Below are positions 16,918 through 26,915 of a DNA stretch of 48,850 bases, one piece after another. The notes under the pieces were generated by a model, which worked only from the letters and a program-made list of their open reading frames with translations, was not told where the DNA came from and did no database searches. The stretch comes from Bacteroidia bacterium (lineage in GTDB: Bacteria; Bacteroidota; Bacteroidia; UKL13-3). The stretch is taken from NCBI GenBank assembly GCA_014376805.1, contig JACMQU010000095.1, forward strand, positions 1 through 48,850, in the 5' to 3' direction. Each line of letters starts with the position of its first letter. Position 1 is the stretch's first letter. Made by a program: the position numbers and the translations under genes.

Positions 16918-19900
16918 ATGAAAAAATTATTACCCCTTATTATTCTGACTATCTGTATTTTACAACAGTCAGTTTTTGGTCAGGGATCCTTACTAAATGG
17001 ATCTTTATCATTAAACGGGGCTGTAAATGCCCAGCATGTGGTAGGTAATACCCTATATATAGGTGGTAATTTTACCGCTATAAATGCTAATTCAGGACCA
17101 CTTGTGGGTGTAGATGGGGCAACTGGTAATGTTGCTTCTATTGGTTTGCCTGCAGTAAGTGGCACCGTTAATACCATAGCATTTGATGCAACTTACGGAT
17201 ATTTAATAGGAGGTTCATTTACCAGTGTAGGCGGGCAAACAAGAACTAATCTGGCACGTTTAAACACAAATTTAAGTGTGCATGCATTAAATATTTCTGT
17301 ACCTGGTATTGTTAACAAAATTGTTATTTATAGTGGTAAAGCCTATGTATTCGGTTCTTTTGGAGGAATGAGAATAGATTTAGTTAACAATAGTTTGGAT
17401 ACCTGGGGTATTCAATATACTTCCGGAGATGTAAAAGATGCCGAAATTGACAATGGATTTTTATACATTGTAGGTAATTTTAAACCCGCTTCCGGATCTA
17501 ATAATTGCATTGCAAAATATGATTTGAGTAACAATGGTTCTTTAATAACATCGTGGACTCCATTTATAAGCAGTTCATCAAATACCAGTTTACCAAATAA
17601 TGCCATTATTTATGATTTATTAATTGCTAATGGAGTTATTTATTTTGGTGGTTCAGGAATATCTTATACCAGCGGTGGTGTAAGATCTAATTTTGCGGCA
17701 ATAACTGTCTCCGGTTCGGCTGTATCGGGTTTAAATGTACAATTTAACAATACGGTTTATTCTCTTGCCTACACAACTTCCAGCAGTGTTAATTATGTAA
17801 TTATTGGAGGAGCTTTTGCCGGAGCCAGACTTGGTAGTACCGGTAATTTTGGCAACAGAAATAAACTTGTAATGGTTAATCTTAACAATAACCAGTTTTT
17901 ACCCTGGTATCCAAACCCTGATGGGAATGTTAATGCATTAACCTTTATTGGCGGCAACTTATTGGTAGGAGGAGATTTTACAGAAATTGGTGCGAATACG
18001 GCTATTAGCAGGTTCGCTGTTTATTCGGGTTTACCTTCTGCACCGGTTCTCGAGGCTATTGCCTTAAACCCAAATGGAAGCCCTAAAGTTTTTATTTCGG
18101 GTTCGGGTACAAACATTATTGCGGGAGGTAACTTTTCACAGGTTAAAGGTTATGTGCGTAACAGAGTGGCTGCTATTGATATAACAACAGGATTGCCAAC
18201 TGCTTTTAATACCAGTGTGGATGATGGGGAAGTTTTTGCAATTCATGTTTCAGGTTATAATGTTTACCTGGGTGGTTCATTCACTTCTGTAAACGGATTA
18301 TATAAAAATCATTTTGTAACAGTTAATAATCTGGGTGTTATTAATACAAATATATATGCGAGTTTTAACAGCACGGTAAGGAGCATTTTAGAAGACGGAA
18401 CAAATTTATATGTAGGAGGCGATTTTAGATCTGTTTCTGTACCTGCAACCCTTCAACAGGTGAATGTAAACTTTTTAACAGTATTAGATTTTTCTACCGG
18501 AACGGCTGCAATTAACGCTGCTTTCAATGCCAGTCTTGATAACTCTGTAGATTTATATGGGGTAAAAGTAATCAGGAAATTATCTACGGGTTATTTATAT
18601 GCAGGAGGAAGATTTAGTACGCCCAGAAATGCATTAATTTGTTTAAACCCTTCAACAGGAGCCGCTATATCTGGTTTCAATGCAAATATAGCTAGCAGTA
18701 TAAATTTACCCGAAGTAAGCGATATCACTCAAGTAAATGCCACAAAAATTTCAATTGCAGGTAATTTTCCTTCCGGGTTTAACAGTTCTTCCTATAGTAG
18801 CGATGGACTAATTAATTACTCTTCAGGTTCTATTGGAGGTGTTGCTGTTATGGATGCAAATAGTGGAAATCTAACCTTAAGAAACCAGGGATTTACAAAT
18901 CCAACCGGTTGGTCACATACACCTTCTTCAATTTTAAAAGGGGTTAATAATTTTGTTTACTATACTAATTCAGCTGGTCTGTTTATGACTTCCTTAACAG
19001 ATGGTGGAACTTCTCCTATTTATAATAATGCCAATAACCCTATCCTATCTCTGGCAGCTTCCGGCTCTATGTTTTTTATGGGAGGCGATTACTCCTTAAA
19101 TATTAACAGTACACTTTTTAATAATTTTAGTGCAATAGACTTTGTAACGCCATTAGCACCAACAGTTTCTTCTGGTACTTTAGCTTTTAGTGCAATTAAT
19201 AACAACTCCATGACATTAAACTGGAGTGCAGGTAATGGTTCTCGTCGCATTGTACTGGCCAGACAAGGTTCTACAGTTACCAATAACCCTTCTGATGGTT
19301 ATAATTACAGTGCAAATTCATCTTTTAATTCAGGTTCAGCAATAAATGGAGCCTACGTAATTTATGATGGAGTTGGCTCTACTGTGAATTTAACAAATTT
19401 GCAGATAAGTACAGATTATTATTTCAGGATTGTTGAATATAATGGTTCAGGCGCTTTTACAGTTTATGAGAATAATTTTTTAAGCGGAACAGCCGCCACC
19501 ACAACAATTTCAGCTCCGGTAAATCCCGCTGCTAATATAAATTTTTCAACTGTTGGTTTAAATAGTATGAATGTAAACTGGACAAGAGGTTCAGACGGGA
19601 ATCAGTGCATGGTAGTAGTTAGACAAGGGACTGCTGTAAATGAATTACCGGCAAATAATATAAGCTATAATTTTAACGCAAATTTTGGAAATGGTGATTT
19701 ACTGGGTACAATGGTCAATGCCAATTATGTTGTTTATAAGGGAACAGGAAGCAGTTTTACTTTAAGTAACCTTTCTCCAACTACCACTTATTATGTTGCA
19801 GTTTTTGAATTTAATATTACAGGTGCTATCATAAAATATCTTACTTCTTCCTATGCTACAGGCAATGCAACAACAAACGGTCTGGCCTCAACCCCAACAA

Positions 19901-22900
19901 TTGCTGCGTCTGGCATAACTTTTCAAAATTTAGGTTCAAGTGTTACGCGGGTAAACTGGACAAATGGAAATGGGAATAAGAGATTACTATTAGCATATTC
20001 CGGAAAATTATCGCCAGTAACCAATGTGGGTGCAACTAATGGCTCAGGCTATGTGGCTAACTCTAATTACAGTTCGTTTAGTCCTGCTCCCGGATCAATT
20101 GATTTGTTTAATGTTTCTATAAATTATGGCCCGGCTAAAGTAGTATATAATGGCACAGGTACAACTGCACTGGTTTCAGGACTTCTTTCAAGTAGCTTTT
20201 ATACTTATGTAGTTGTTGAATACAATGATATTTCCGGTAACCCCACTACTTCTAATTATCTTAAATCAAGCATTCTTTTTGGCTCAAAAGAAACAGATGC
20301 ATCTATACAGGCACCAACTATAAATGCCAGTAATATCGGATCTATCGCTTCTAATGCCAGTATCCGCTTAAACTGGATAAATGGAAACGGTTCAAACAGA
20401 CTGATAGTGGCCAGGCAAGCCGGTGTTGTGAGCTGGTCTCCTGTTTCAAATGTAAATTATATTTCAAACGGCAACTTTAATTCGGCCACCGATTTAGGAT
20501 CAGGTAATAAAGTTGTTTACAGCGGAACAGGAAATTCTGCTACAATTTCAGGGCTAAGTGCTTACACTAATTATTACTTCACCATTTATGAATTTAATTC
20601 AGTTTATAATAATGGTACTTTGATGCAGGAATATGCATACAATACGAATAATCCGGCAAGTTATATTGGCAAAACAGCAGCTCTTAACTGGCCCCGCACA
20701 GGCGGTGGTATTGATAGAGATGCAGCTGGAGGGGTTGCAGTTGATGGCTCTGGAAATGTATATGTTGCCGGTACTTTTAAAGGAAACTCAAATTGGGGAT
20801 TAACAGAAGTTACTGGTTCCGGTAATGATATATTTCTTGCCAAGTATAATTCTGTCGGTGATATTTTGTGGATCATAAATGCCGGTAGCACAGAAGATGA
20901 TGCTGCAGCGGCAGTTGTGTTAGATGGTTCAGGAAATCCATATATTACCGGTTCTTTCCGCACTTCTGCAACATTCGGTTCAACAACAATTGTTTCAGCC
21001 GGATCTGATGATGCTTTTGTGGCAAAATATAATACCACTGGCTCACTTCAATGGGTTCAAAGAATTGGTGGAACCGGACAGGATGTAGGAAATGCCATAA
21101 CTATTGATGCTTCGGGAAATATAATTGTGGGTGGATATATAACGGGGACGATAACTTTTTCCAATTCAACAACAACCTTAACTTCTACCGGCCAGTCTGA
21201 TTTGCTGGTTGCAAAGTATAGTTCATCTGGAACATTCTTATGGGCTAAAAAGGGTGGCAGTACCGGATACGATTTTGCTTTTGGAGTGGCAACTGATCAG
21301 AACAGCAATGTTTTTGTAACCGGGGAAATTAAAGGAATCTCTACTTTTGGTACTGCAACCACTTCTTACAATGCACTTGCTGATGTTGTTCTTGTAAAAT
21401 ATGATAGTTCGGGCGTTGTGCAATACGCCAATGCTTATGGCAGTTCTGGAGATGACCAGGGGTATGGTATTGCCATCGATGCAAATGGTCAGGTTTATTT
21501 GTCAGGAGCCTTTAGTAATACCATTGTTTTTGGTACCACAACTTTAGCTTCGGCTGGTGTTACTGATGGATTTATTACTAAAATTACAGGCGCAACAGGT
21601 TCGGCTTTATGGGCTAAAAAGCAAGGCGGACTAGCACAAGATGCCGCAACAGGATTAAGTATTGGCACCAACGGAGATATTTTTGTTGTTGGCACATTTG
21701 GGGGTGTTGCCTCCTTTGATTCTCAAACACTTACCTCGGCGGGCAATCTTGATGTATTTACAGCAATTTACACAAATACAGGTGTTCTTAATCAAGCTCA
21801 AAAATTTGGAGGTCCGCTTGATGATGCAGCAAAGGGCATTTATGCAATGACTCCCAGTAATTCCTATATAACGGGCTATTTTAATGGAACCGCAAATTTT
21901 GGAGGCTTTGATGTAAAAGCGAGAATAGGCTCTTCCAGTAATGGTGGAGACTGGGATCTTTTTGTACATAATTTAGGCGCAACCTACAACAATGATCCAT
22001 CGGCAGATTTGGTTGCGTGGTTTAGAATGAACGGCAATGCTAATGACTTTAGTGGCAACGGGTACAATGGAACAGTTGTTTCGTCAGCTTCCAATTCAGT
22101 GAATATTATTAACGATAGAAACGTAACAGTTAATAGCGCTTATGAATTTAGTGGTACAGGCAGAATTGATTTTCAAATCCCTTCTAATTCTGTTTTAAAT
22201 AACCTGAATCAATTAACTGTAATGGCCTGGATAAATGTAAATAGTTTTTCAGGAATGAATTATGAAGATCGTTCTATTATATCTACAGATGAAACTGATG
22301 GAAAATCATTTAACCTACTTGTAACTAAAGATCAGGGATTGTTTGGAAGTATTTTTGATGTAAATTCAAATACAATTGGTGCAGGAGTTTCAAATACTAA
22401 TTATGTTTATGCCCCAACTGGTACGTGGGCCCATGTGGCTTTAACCTATGAAAATGGTGTTCAATCCTGTGTGTTTTATAATGGAAATAATGCAGGAACA
22501 GTTGCTGCCTTTTCAAATTCTACGTTTAATTTAAGTAATCGCAGATATACAATTGGTGCACAAGGGGCATCTTCAGGAAGTGTTTTTAGTAATTTTTATA
22601 GCATGAACGGAGATATTGACGATGTTAGAATTTACAAACGTGCGCTTACGGCTGTTCAGATTCAAGATATTATGAATGCTACTTCCGCCTTATCTATACC
22701 TCCCCCACAAGAATCTCCAGCAACAATATCATCTAAATTGAAATCAGGTATAATTTGGCCAAATCCTTCAAACGGATTATTTAATCTGGAGATTGAAAAC
22801 GAAGAACCATGTGGGATAAGTTTTGCTATTACTGATATATCAGGCAAAACTGTTCTTTCTGAGCCGTGTAAGTTGTTTGAGAGCGGATCATTTATAAAAA

Positions 22901-22995
22901 CTTTTGACCTTGATGGAATTCAAAGCGGATATTATTTCCTGCAGGTAATGAAAGGTGGTGTAACCTCAACGCATAAACTAATTCTTACAAAATAA
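16918..22995 (+). CDS. Giant multi-propeller T9SS surface protein (2025 aa)
   Basis: An in-frame ATG at 16894 exists, but the one at 16918 places the signal peptide MKKLLPLIILTICILQQSVFGQ at the N-terminus and is preferred. Residue numbers below count from 16894. Order: delta-60/DUF5122-type propeller repeats with G-G-x-F (for example YLGGSFTSVNG), about 14 to residue 745; four Fn3-like modules at about 755, 874, 1000 and 1140; seven SBBP propeller repeats at about 1263-1694 (for example AVDGSGNVYVAGTF); one LamG domain at 1704-1929 ending GDIDDVRIYKRALT; and a T9SS sorting domain at 1950-2033 (WPNPSNGLFNL ... SGYYFLQV). It is predicted to be exported and surface-attached, probably adhesive or scaffold-like. 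It heads a run of four same-strand genes. Confidence 0.9.
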   Translation: MKKLLPLIILTICILQQSVFGQGSLLNGSLSLNGAVNAQHVVGNTLYIGGNFTAINANSGPLVGVDGATGNVASIGLPAVSGTVNTIAFDATYGYLIGGSFTSVGGQTRTNLARLNTNLSVHALNISVPGIVNKIVIYSGKAYVFGSFGGMRIDLVNNSLDTWGIQYTSGDVKDAEIDNGFLYIVGNFKPASGSNNCIAKYDLSNNGSLITSWTPFISSSSNTSLPNNAIIYDLLIANGVIYFGGSGISYTSGGVRSNFAAITVSGSAVSGLNVQFNNTVYSLAYTTSSSVNYVIIGGAFAGARLGSTGNFGNRNKLVMVNLNNNQFLPWYPNPDGNVNALTFIGGNLLVGGDFTEIGANTAISRFAVYSGLPSAPVLEAIALNPNGSPKVFISGSGTNIIAGGNFSQVKGYVRNRVAAIDITTGLPTAFNTSVDDGEVFAIHVSGYNVYLGGSFTSVNGLYKNHFVTVNNLGVINTNIYASFNSTVRSILEDGTNLYVGGDFRSVSVPATLQQVNVNFLTVLDFSTGTAAINAAFNASLDNSVDLYGVKVIRKLSTGYLYAGGRFSTPRNALICLNPSTGAAISGFNANIASSINLPEVSDITQVNATKISIAGNFPSGFNSSSYSSDGLINYSSGSIGGVAVMDANSGNLTLRNQGFTNPTGWSHTPSSILKGVNNFVYYTNSAGLFMTSLTDGGTSPIYNNANNPILSLAASGSMFFMGGDYSLNINSTLFNNFSAIDFVTPLAPTVSSGTLAFSAINNNSMTLNWSAGNGSRRIVLARQGSTVTNNPSDGYNYSANSSFNSGSAINGAYVIYDGVGSTVNLTNLQISTDYYFRIVEYNGSGAFTVYENNFLSGTAATTTISAPVNPAANINFSTVGLNSMNVNWTRGSDGNQCMVVVRQGTAVNELPANNISYNFNANFGNGDLLGTMVNANYVVYKGTGSSFTLSNLSPTTTYYVAVFEFNITGAIIKYLTSSYATGNATTNGLASTPTIAASGITFQNLGSSVTRVNWTNGNGNKRLLLAYSGKLSPVTNVGATNGSGYVANSNYSSFSPAPGSIDLFNVSINYGPAKVVYNGTGTTALVSGLLSSSFYTYVVVEYNDISGNPTTSNYLKSSILFGSKETDASIQAPTINASNIGSIASNASIRLNWINGNGSNRLIVARQAGVVSWSPVSNVNYISNGNFNSATDLGSGNKVVYSGTGNSATISGLSAYTNYYFTIYEFNSVYNNGTLMQEYAYNTNNPASYIGKTAALNWPRTGGGIDRDAAGGVAVDGSGNVYVAGTFKGNSNWGLTEVTGSGNDIFLAKYNSVGDILWIINAGSTEDDAAAAVVLDGSGNPYITGSFRTSATFGSTTIVSAGSDDAFVAKYNTTGSLQWVQRIGGTGQDVGNAITIDASGNIIVGGYITGTITFSNSTTTLTSTGQSDLLVAKYSSSGTFLWAKKGGSTGYDFAFGVATDQNSNVFVTGEIKGISTFGTATTSYNALADVVLVKYDSSGVVQYANAYGSSGDDQGYGIAIDANGQVYLSGAFSNTIVFGTTTLASAGVTDGFITKITGATGSALWAKKQGGLAQDAATGLSIGTNGDIFVVGTFGGVASFDSQTLTSAGNLDVFTAIYTNTGVLNQAQKFGGPLDDAAKGIYAMTPSNSYITGYFNGTANFGGFDVKARIGSSSNGGDWDLFVHNLGATYNNDPSADLVAWFRMNGNANDFSGNGYNGTVVSSASNSVNIINDRNVTVNSAYEFSGTGRIDFQIPSNSVLNNLNQLTVMAWINVNSFSGMNYEDRSIISTDETDGKSFNLLVTKDQGLFGSIFDVNSNTIGAGVSNTNYVYAPTGTWAHVALTYENGVQSCVFYNGNNAGTVAAFSNSTFNLSNRRYTIGAQGASSGSVFSNFYSMNGDIDDVRIYKRALTAVQIQDIMNATSALSIPPPQESPATISSKLKSGIIWPNPSNGLFNLEIENEEPCGISFAITDISGKTVLSEPCKLFESGSFIKTFDLDGIQSGYYFLQVMKGGVTSTHKLILTK

Positions 22996-23044
22996 CCCTG
23001 ATTCAAATCCATTAAGCCTGGTTTTATTAACTTTATTAAACTAT

Positions 23045-26000
23045 ATGAAAAAAACAATTATCCTCACTCTTATCACTCTATTTACAGTTATTCAGATTAA
23101 GGCTCAAAATATAGTAAACGAATTTTGGGAGACAGATGGTCAGGTGAATGCAAGTGTTAAAATCAATAATAAATTATACATTGGTGGCGACTTTTCTTAT
23201 GTAGGTCCCACAACAGGCTCTTTGGTTGCTTATAGAAATTCTACAGGTGCTGGTATTTCCCTTCCTTTTAATTTGTCAGGTAAAGTAAATGATATTGTTA
23301 AAGACAATTCTGGTAATATTTATATCGCAGGTCTATTTTCCATAAATGGCAATCCGGCTCAATCTATTGTCAAAATTACTCCTAATTTCTTATTGGATGC
23401 CTCCTTTCAATTTAATTTCAACAATGAAATTTCAGATCTGGCTATAAATGGTACTAACCTATATGTTTTGGGCTTATTCAGCACCGTTAATAGTCAGTTA
23501 AGGCTTAGTTTTGCCTCAATTAATTTAACAACCAATCAATTAAGTTCTTTTGCGCCAAATCCAGACGGGCAAGCATTATCTCTAGCAGTGGCTAACGGTA
23601 ATTTATATGTAGGTGGTTTGTTTAGTATAATTTCCGGGGCGGGGCGTAATTCATTTGCTGTTTATAATGCTTCAAATGTTTTACAATCATTAAATATACC
23701 AATAAGGGGTTCAGTAAAAACAATTATTGTTAAAGATTCATTGCTTTTCTTAGGAGGTACTTTTGATTCAATTGGCGGTATTTACAGAAAAAATGTTGGC
23801 TCACTTAACGTAAATACTTCCCAGGTAAGGAATTGGAAAGCGCATACTTTAGGTACTGTGAATGATATGGATATTAATAACAACAGTCTGTATCTGGGCG
23901 GTAATTTCTCACAAGTTGGAACTTCCATCCGAAACAATATGGCATCGGTTCATATTTTAACAGGCATTGTAGAAACATTTGATCCGGGTTTAGATGCCGC
24001 CATATCTAATGTAAAAGTGAATAATGGTACCATTTATGTTGGAGGGGATTTTAATTTTGTAGGTTCTGATAACAGAAAATATTATGCGGCTATTAGCACC
24101 TCGGGCATTTCAAATTTGGGAACCCCACTTGTAAATGCAAAAGTTGAAGCCACTTATTTTGTAGGCGATACTGTAATAGTGGGAGGAACTTTTAGCAGTT
24201 TTGGCGGCAGAAGTGTTTATAACCTGGCAGCTTTTGATTATAATACCGGTTCTGCGGTGGCCTGGCCAATTAGTATTGACGGTACGGTAACTGTTTTAAA
24301 ACAAATAGGTAGTAAATTACTTGTTGGCGGAGATTTTTATTCTGTAAACCAGCTTTTTAGAAGGAGTTTAGCAATTGTAGATACGGTAAATGGTACACCC
24401 ACATCTTTTGATGTAGAATGTGATGGTAGTATAAATGATGTTATTTTAGCCGGTACTAACTTAATTATTGGAGGTAATTTTAGCAATTTTGGAACTTCCG
24501 CGAGAAATAATCTTGCTATGGTAAATTTAGGTGGTACGGGTGTTTTACAAAGCTGGAATCCTAATTTGAACGGACAAGTTAGACGGTTATTGTTGAACCA
24601 GACACAATTATATGCCATTGGTGATTTTACTCAGGTTGGTTCAACAGTTAAAAAAAGAATGGCTTCTTTTGAACTTTCAAACAATTTTAATTTACGCAAT
24701 TGGTCAGTTGTGGCAGATTCTACCATTCATGTTGCTATTGCTGTTGGTTCTAAAATAATTGTTGGGGGTAATTTTTTAAATATTAATGGTGTATCGCGCT
24801 CTTCTATTGCGTCCCTTGATACAGCAACGGCTGCAACCGGAACTTTGCAAATACCGTTAGTTGGTAATGTTTTAGCATTAAAAGAAGACAATGGTCTTTT
24901 ATATGTTGGAGGAGATATAACTACCAACACAAATAAGGGCTTTACTTGCTTTACCATTTTTAATGCTCAGGAAATTAACTTTCCAGTAAAAGTTAAAATA
25001 GGAAGTGTTAATAAAATATGGCCGGTGGATAACCGATTAGTTTTATCGGGTAGTTTTACTTTAAGCAATTCGTCGGGCAAAAGTAATTTTGCTTTGGTTA
25101 ATCTTTCTGTAAGTTCTCCAACCGTTCAGGCATCAGCAGTTAGTTTTAGTCAGGTTGGCGCAGTTTCCTTCAGAATACATTTTAACAAAGGAAATGGAGA
25201 TAAACAATTAGTATTAATTAAACAAGGTAACGCAGTAGATACTATTCCTGTTAATGGCTTAAGCTATATTGCTAATTCACTTTTTGGATCAGGCGATAAT
25301 ATAGGTGGTAAGTATGTGGTTTATAATGGAGTAGATACTACTGTTTTAATTACAGGACTTAATACGGGCTCCAATTATCATGTTGCTGTTTTTACATATA
25401 ATGGATTTTCTTCTAATACTAATTACCTCAACACAAATCCTGCAAGAGGGAATATAACTACTGTTGTTGGCTATAACCCACCTACAGCAGCTGCATCAAA
25501 CATAATTTTTTCAGATGTTCGTGTTTCACAAATGGTGGTAAAGTGGACTAAAGGTAATGGAACAAAAAGATATCTTGTCGGACATGAGGCCGTTGCTGTA
25601 AGTAGAATTCCTTCAGATAGCACGCAATATCTTGGTCGTTCAGATTTTGGTAGCGGAACAGATCTTGGCACTTCAAATTTTATTGTTTATGATGGAGTTG
25701 GAGATTCTGTTTTAGTAACAAATTTAAAGGGCGGTACTACCTATTATTTCAGTGTATTTGAATATAATGGAAATGGACAGTTTTCCAGGGTATTAAAAAC
25801 TGGCTCTCCGGTGGGTAACCAGCAAATGTTAACGGTTGCTTCTGAACCTACAGGCGGAAGTTCTGCTGTAACGTTTGCCAATACAACCGTTAACAGCACA
25901 CAAGTAAACTGGTTAAGTGGAAATGGCACATCTCGTGTTGTAGTGGTGCGGGAAGGTTCTGCCGTTGTTTCGCTTCCGGTTGATGGTGATACCTATTTTA

Positions 26001-26854
26001 CAGACAATAATTTTAATGGTAATTCGTCTTACCTTTCTCCTAATGAAAGAATTGTATATGTTGGTGCAGGTAACCAATTTACAGTAAGTGGGTTAAAAGC
26101 ATCTACTACGTATCACTTTGCACTCATTGAATTTAATGGGTCGGGTTATACTTCAAATTATCAAAGCGCAAACTTTGTAAGAGGAAATGTTACCACTAAA
26201 AGTACTACCATATTGCCCCTGGTAGCAACTAAAAATATTTTATTTACAAAAGTTTCAAGAGATTCTATTCAGTGCAAATGGACAAAGGGCGATGGGCAAA
26301 AAAGATTAGTTGTTATTAGAAAGTTTCAGCCGGTAACATCTTATCCAATTCAAAGAGCTATTTATACGGGATCTTCAGTATATGGTATGGGCGATTCATT
26401 ATCAGATGGTTCCTTTATACTATCATATCAAAATAATGATTCTATTACCATTTCAAATCTACAACCAAACACAAAATATTATATCGCTGTATTTGAATCC
26501 AATTCTTCCGTTCCGGGACCTGTATATCTTTCAGATTCTTTTGCTATGGCTTTTATAACTACCCAGATAAGTGTTGGTTTTACGAAAATAATGGGAGAAA
26601 ACAATCTTAAAATTTATCCAAATCCATTATCTGGTGAAAAGCTATACATTGAACTTAAAAAACCTCTGACAGGAAATGAAATAATTACCATTACGGATAT
26701 TGCCGGAAAAATTGTTTACAGAAATGAAACCGGTAAAAACCTGATTGGAGAACAACATTTTCAACTTGATCTCGGACAGTTTCAAAAAGGGCAATATTTA
26801 ATCCAATTAATGGAGTCGGATTTTATTTATTCCACAACACTTTTAATAAATTAA
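23045..26854 (+). CDS. Multi-propeller T9SS surface protein (1269 aa), paralogue of upstream gene
   Basis: After a signal peptide (MKKTIILTLITLFTVIQIKAQ), residues 22-690 hold fourteen delta-60/DUF5122-like repeats with G-G-x-F cores (LYVGGLFSII, IYVGGDFNFV, LLVGGDFYSV), enough for two seven-bladed propellers. Four Fn3-like modules follow, starting near 692, 813, 933 and 1057, each with a GNG/GDG-x-[KS]R core and a YY/YHFA-[VL]-x-E-[FY] strand. A T9SS sorting domain (YPNPLSGEKLYIEL ... GQYLIQLM) occupies about 1190-1269. It has the same plan as the preceding gene without the SBBP and LamG parts. It starts 49 nt after that gene, so co-transcription is likely. Confidence 0.9.
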   Translation: MKKTIILTLITLFTVIQIKAQNIVNEFWETDGQVNASVKINNKLYIGGDFSYVGPTTGSLVAYRNSTGAGISLPFNLSGKVNDIVKDNSGNIYIAGLFSINGNPAQSIVKITPNFLLDASFQFNFNNEISDLAINGTNLYVLGLFSTVNSQLRLSFASINLTTNQLSSFAPNPDGQALSLAVANGNLYVGGLFSIISGAGRNSFAVYNASNVLQSLNIPIRGSVKTIIVKDSLLFLGGTFDSIGGIYRKNVGSLNVNTSQVRNWKAHTLGTVNDMDINNNSLYLGGNFSQVGTSIRNNMASVHILTGIVETFDPGLDAAISNVKVNNGTIYVGGDFNFVGSDNRKYYAAISTSGISNLGTPLVNAKVEATYFVGDTVIVGGTFSSFGGRSVYNLAAFDYNTGSAVAWPISIDGTVTVLKQIGSKLLVGGDFYSVNQLFRRSLAIVDTVNGTPTSFDVECDGSINDVILAGTNLIIGGNFSNFGTSARNNLAMVNLGGTGVLQSWNPNLNGQVRRLLLNQTQLYAIGDFTQVGSTVKKRMASFELSNNFNLRNWSVVADSTIHVAIAVGSKIIVGGNFLNINGVSRSSIASLDTATAATGTLQIPLVGNVLALKEDNGLLYVGGDITTNTNKGFTCFTIFNAQEINFPVKVKIGSVNKIWPVDNRLVLSGSFTLSNSSGKSNFALVNLSVSSPTVQASAVSFSQVGAVSFRIHFNKGNGDKQLVLIKQGNAVDTIPVNGLSYIANSLFGSGDNIGGKYVVYNGVDTTVLITGLNTGSNYHVAVFTYNGFSSNTNYLNTNPARGNITTVVGYNPPTAAASNIIFSDVRVSQMVVKWTKGNGTKRYLVGHEAVAVSRIPSDSTQYLGRSDFGSGTDLGTSNFIVYDGVGDSVLVTNLKGGTTYYFSVFEYNGNGQFSRVLKTGSPVGNQQMLTVASEPTGGSSAVTFANTTVNSTQVNWLSGNGTSRVVVVREGSAVVSLPVDGDTYFTDNNFNGNSSYLSPNERIVYVGAGNQFTVSGLKASTTYHFALIEFNGSGYTSNYQSANFVRGNVTTKSTTILPLVATKNILFTKVSRDSIQCKWTKGDGQKRLVVIRKFQPVTSYPIQRAIYTGSSVYGMGDSLSDGSFILSYQNNDSITISNLQPNTKYYIAVFESNSSVPGPVYLSDSFAMAFITTQISVGFTKIMGENNLKIYPNPLSGEKLYIELKKPLTGNEIITITDIAGKIVYRNETGKNLIGEQHFQLDLGQFQKGQYLIQLMESDFIYSTTLLIN

Positions 26855-26915
26855 CCGCCATAAAAAACGATTTAATCAACCCCCAATTATATGAAAAACG
26901 ACAAAACGTAAAATT

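Noticed and set aside
21655..21969. 104-aa minus-strand open frame inside the giant T9SS gene
   Set aside because: It is a shadow of the SBBP repeats on the opposite strand; composition and lack of any motif argue against a gene.
26891..26911. Tiny ATG-initiated frame just before the 703-aa lipoprotein gene
   Set aside because: Only six codons before a stop; there is no evidence of a leader peptide or attenuator hairpin.
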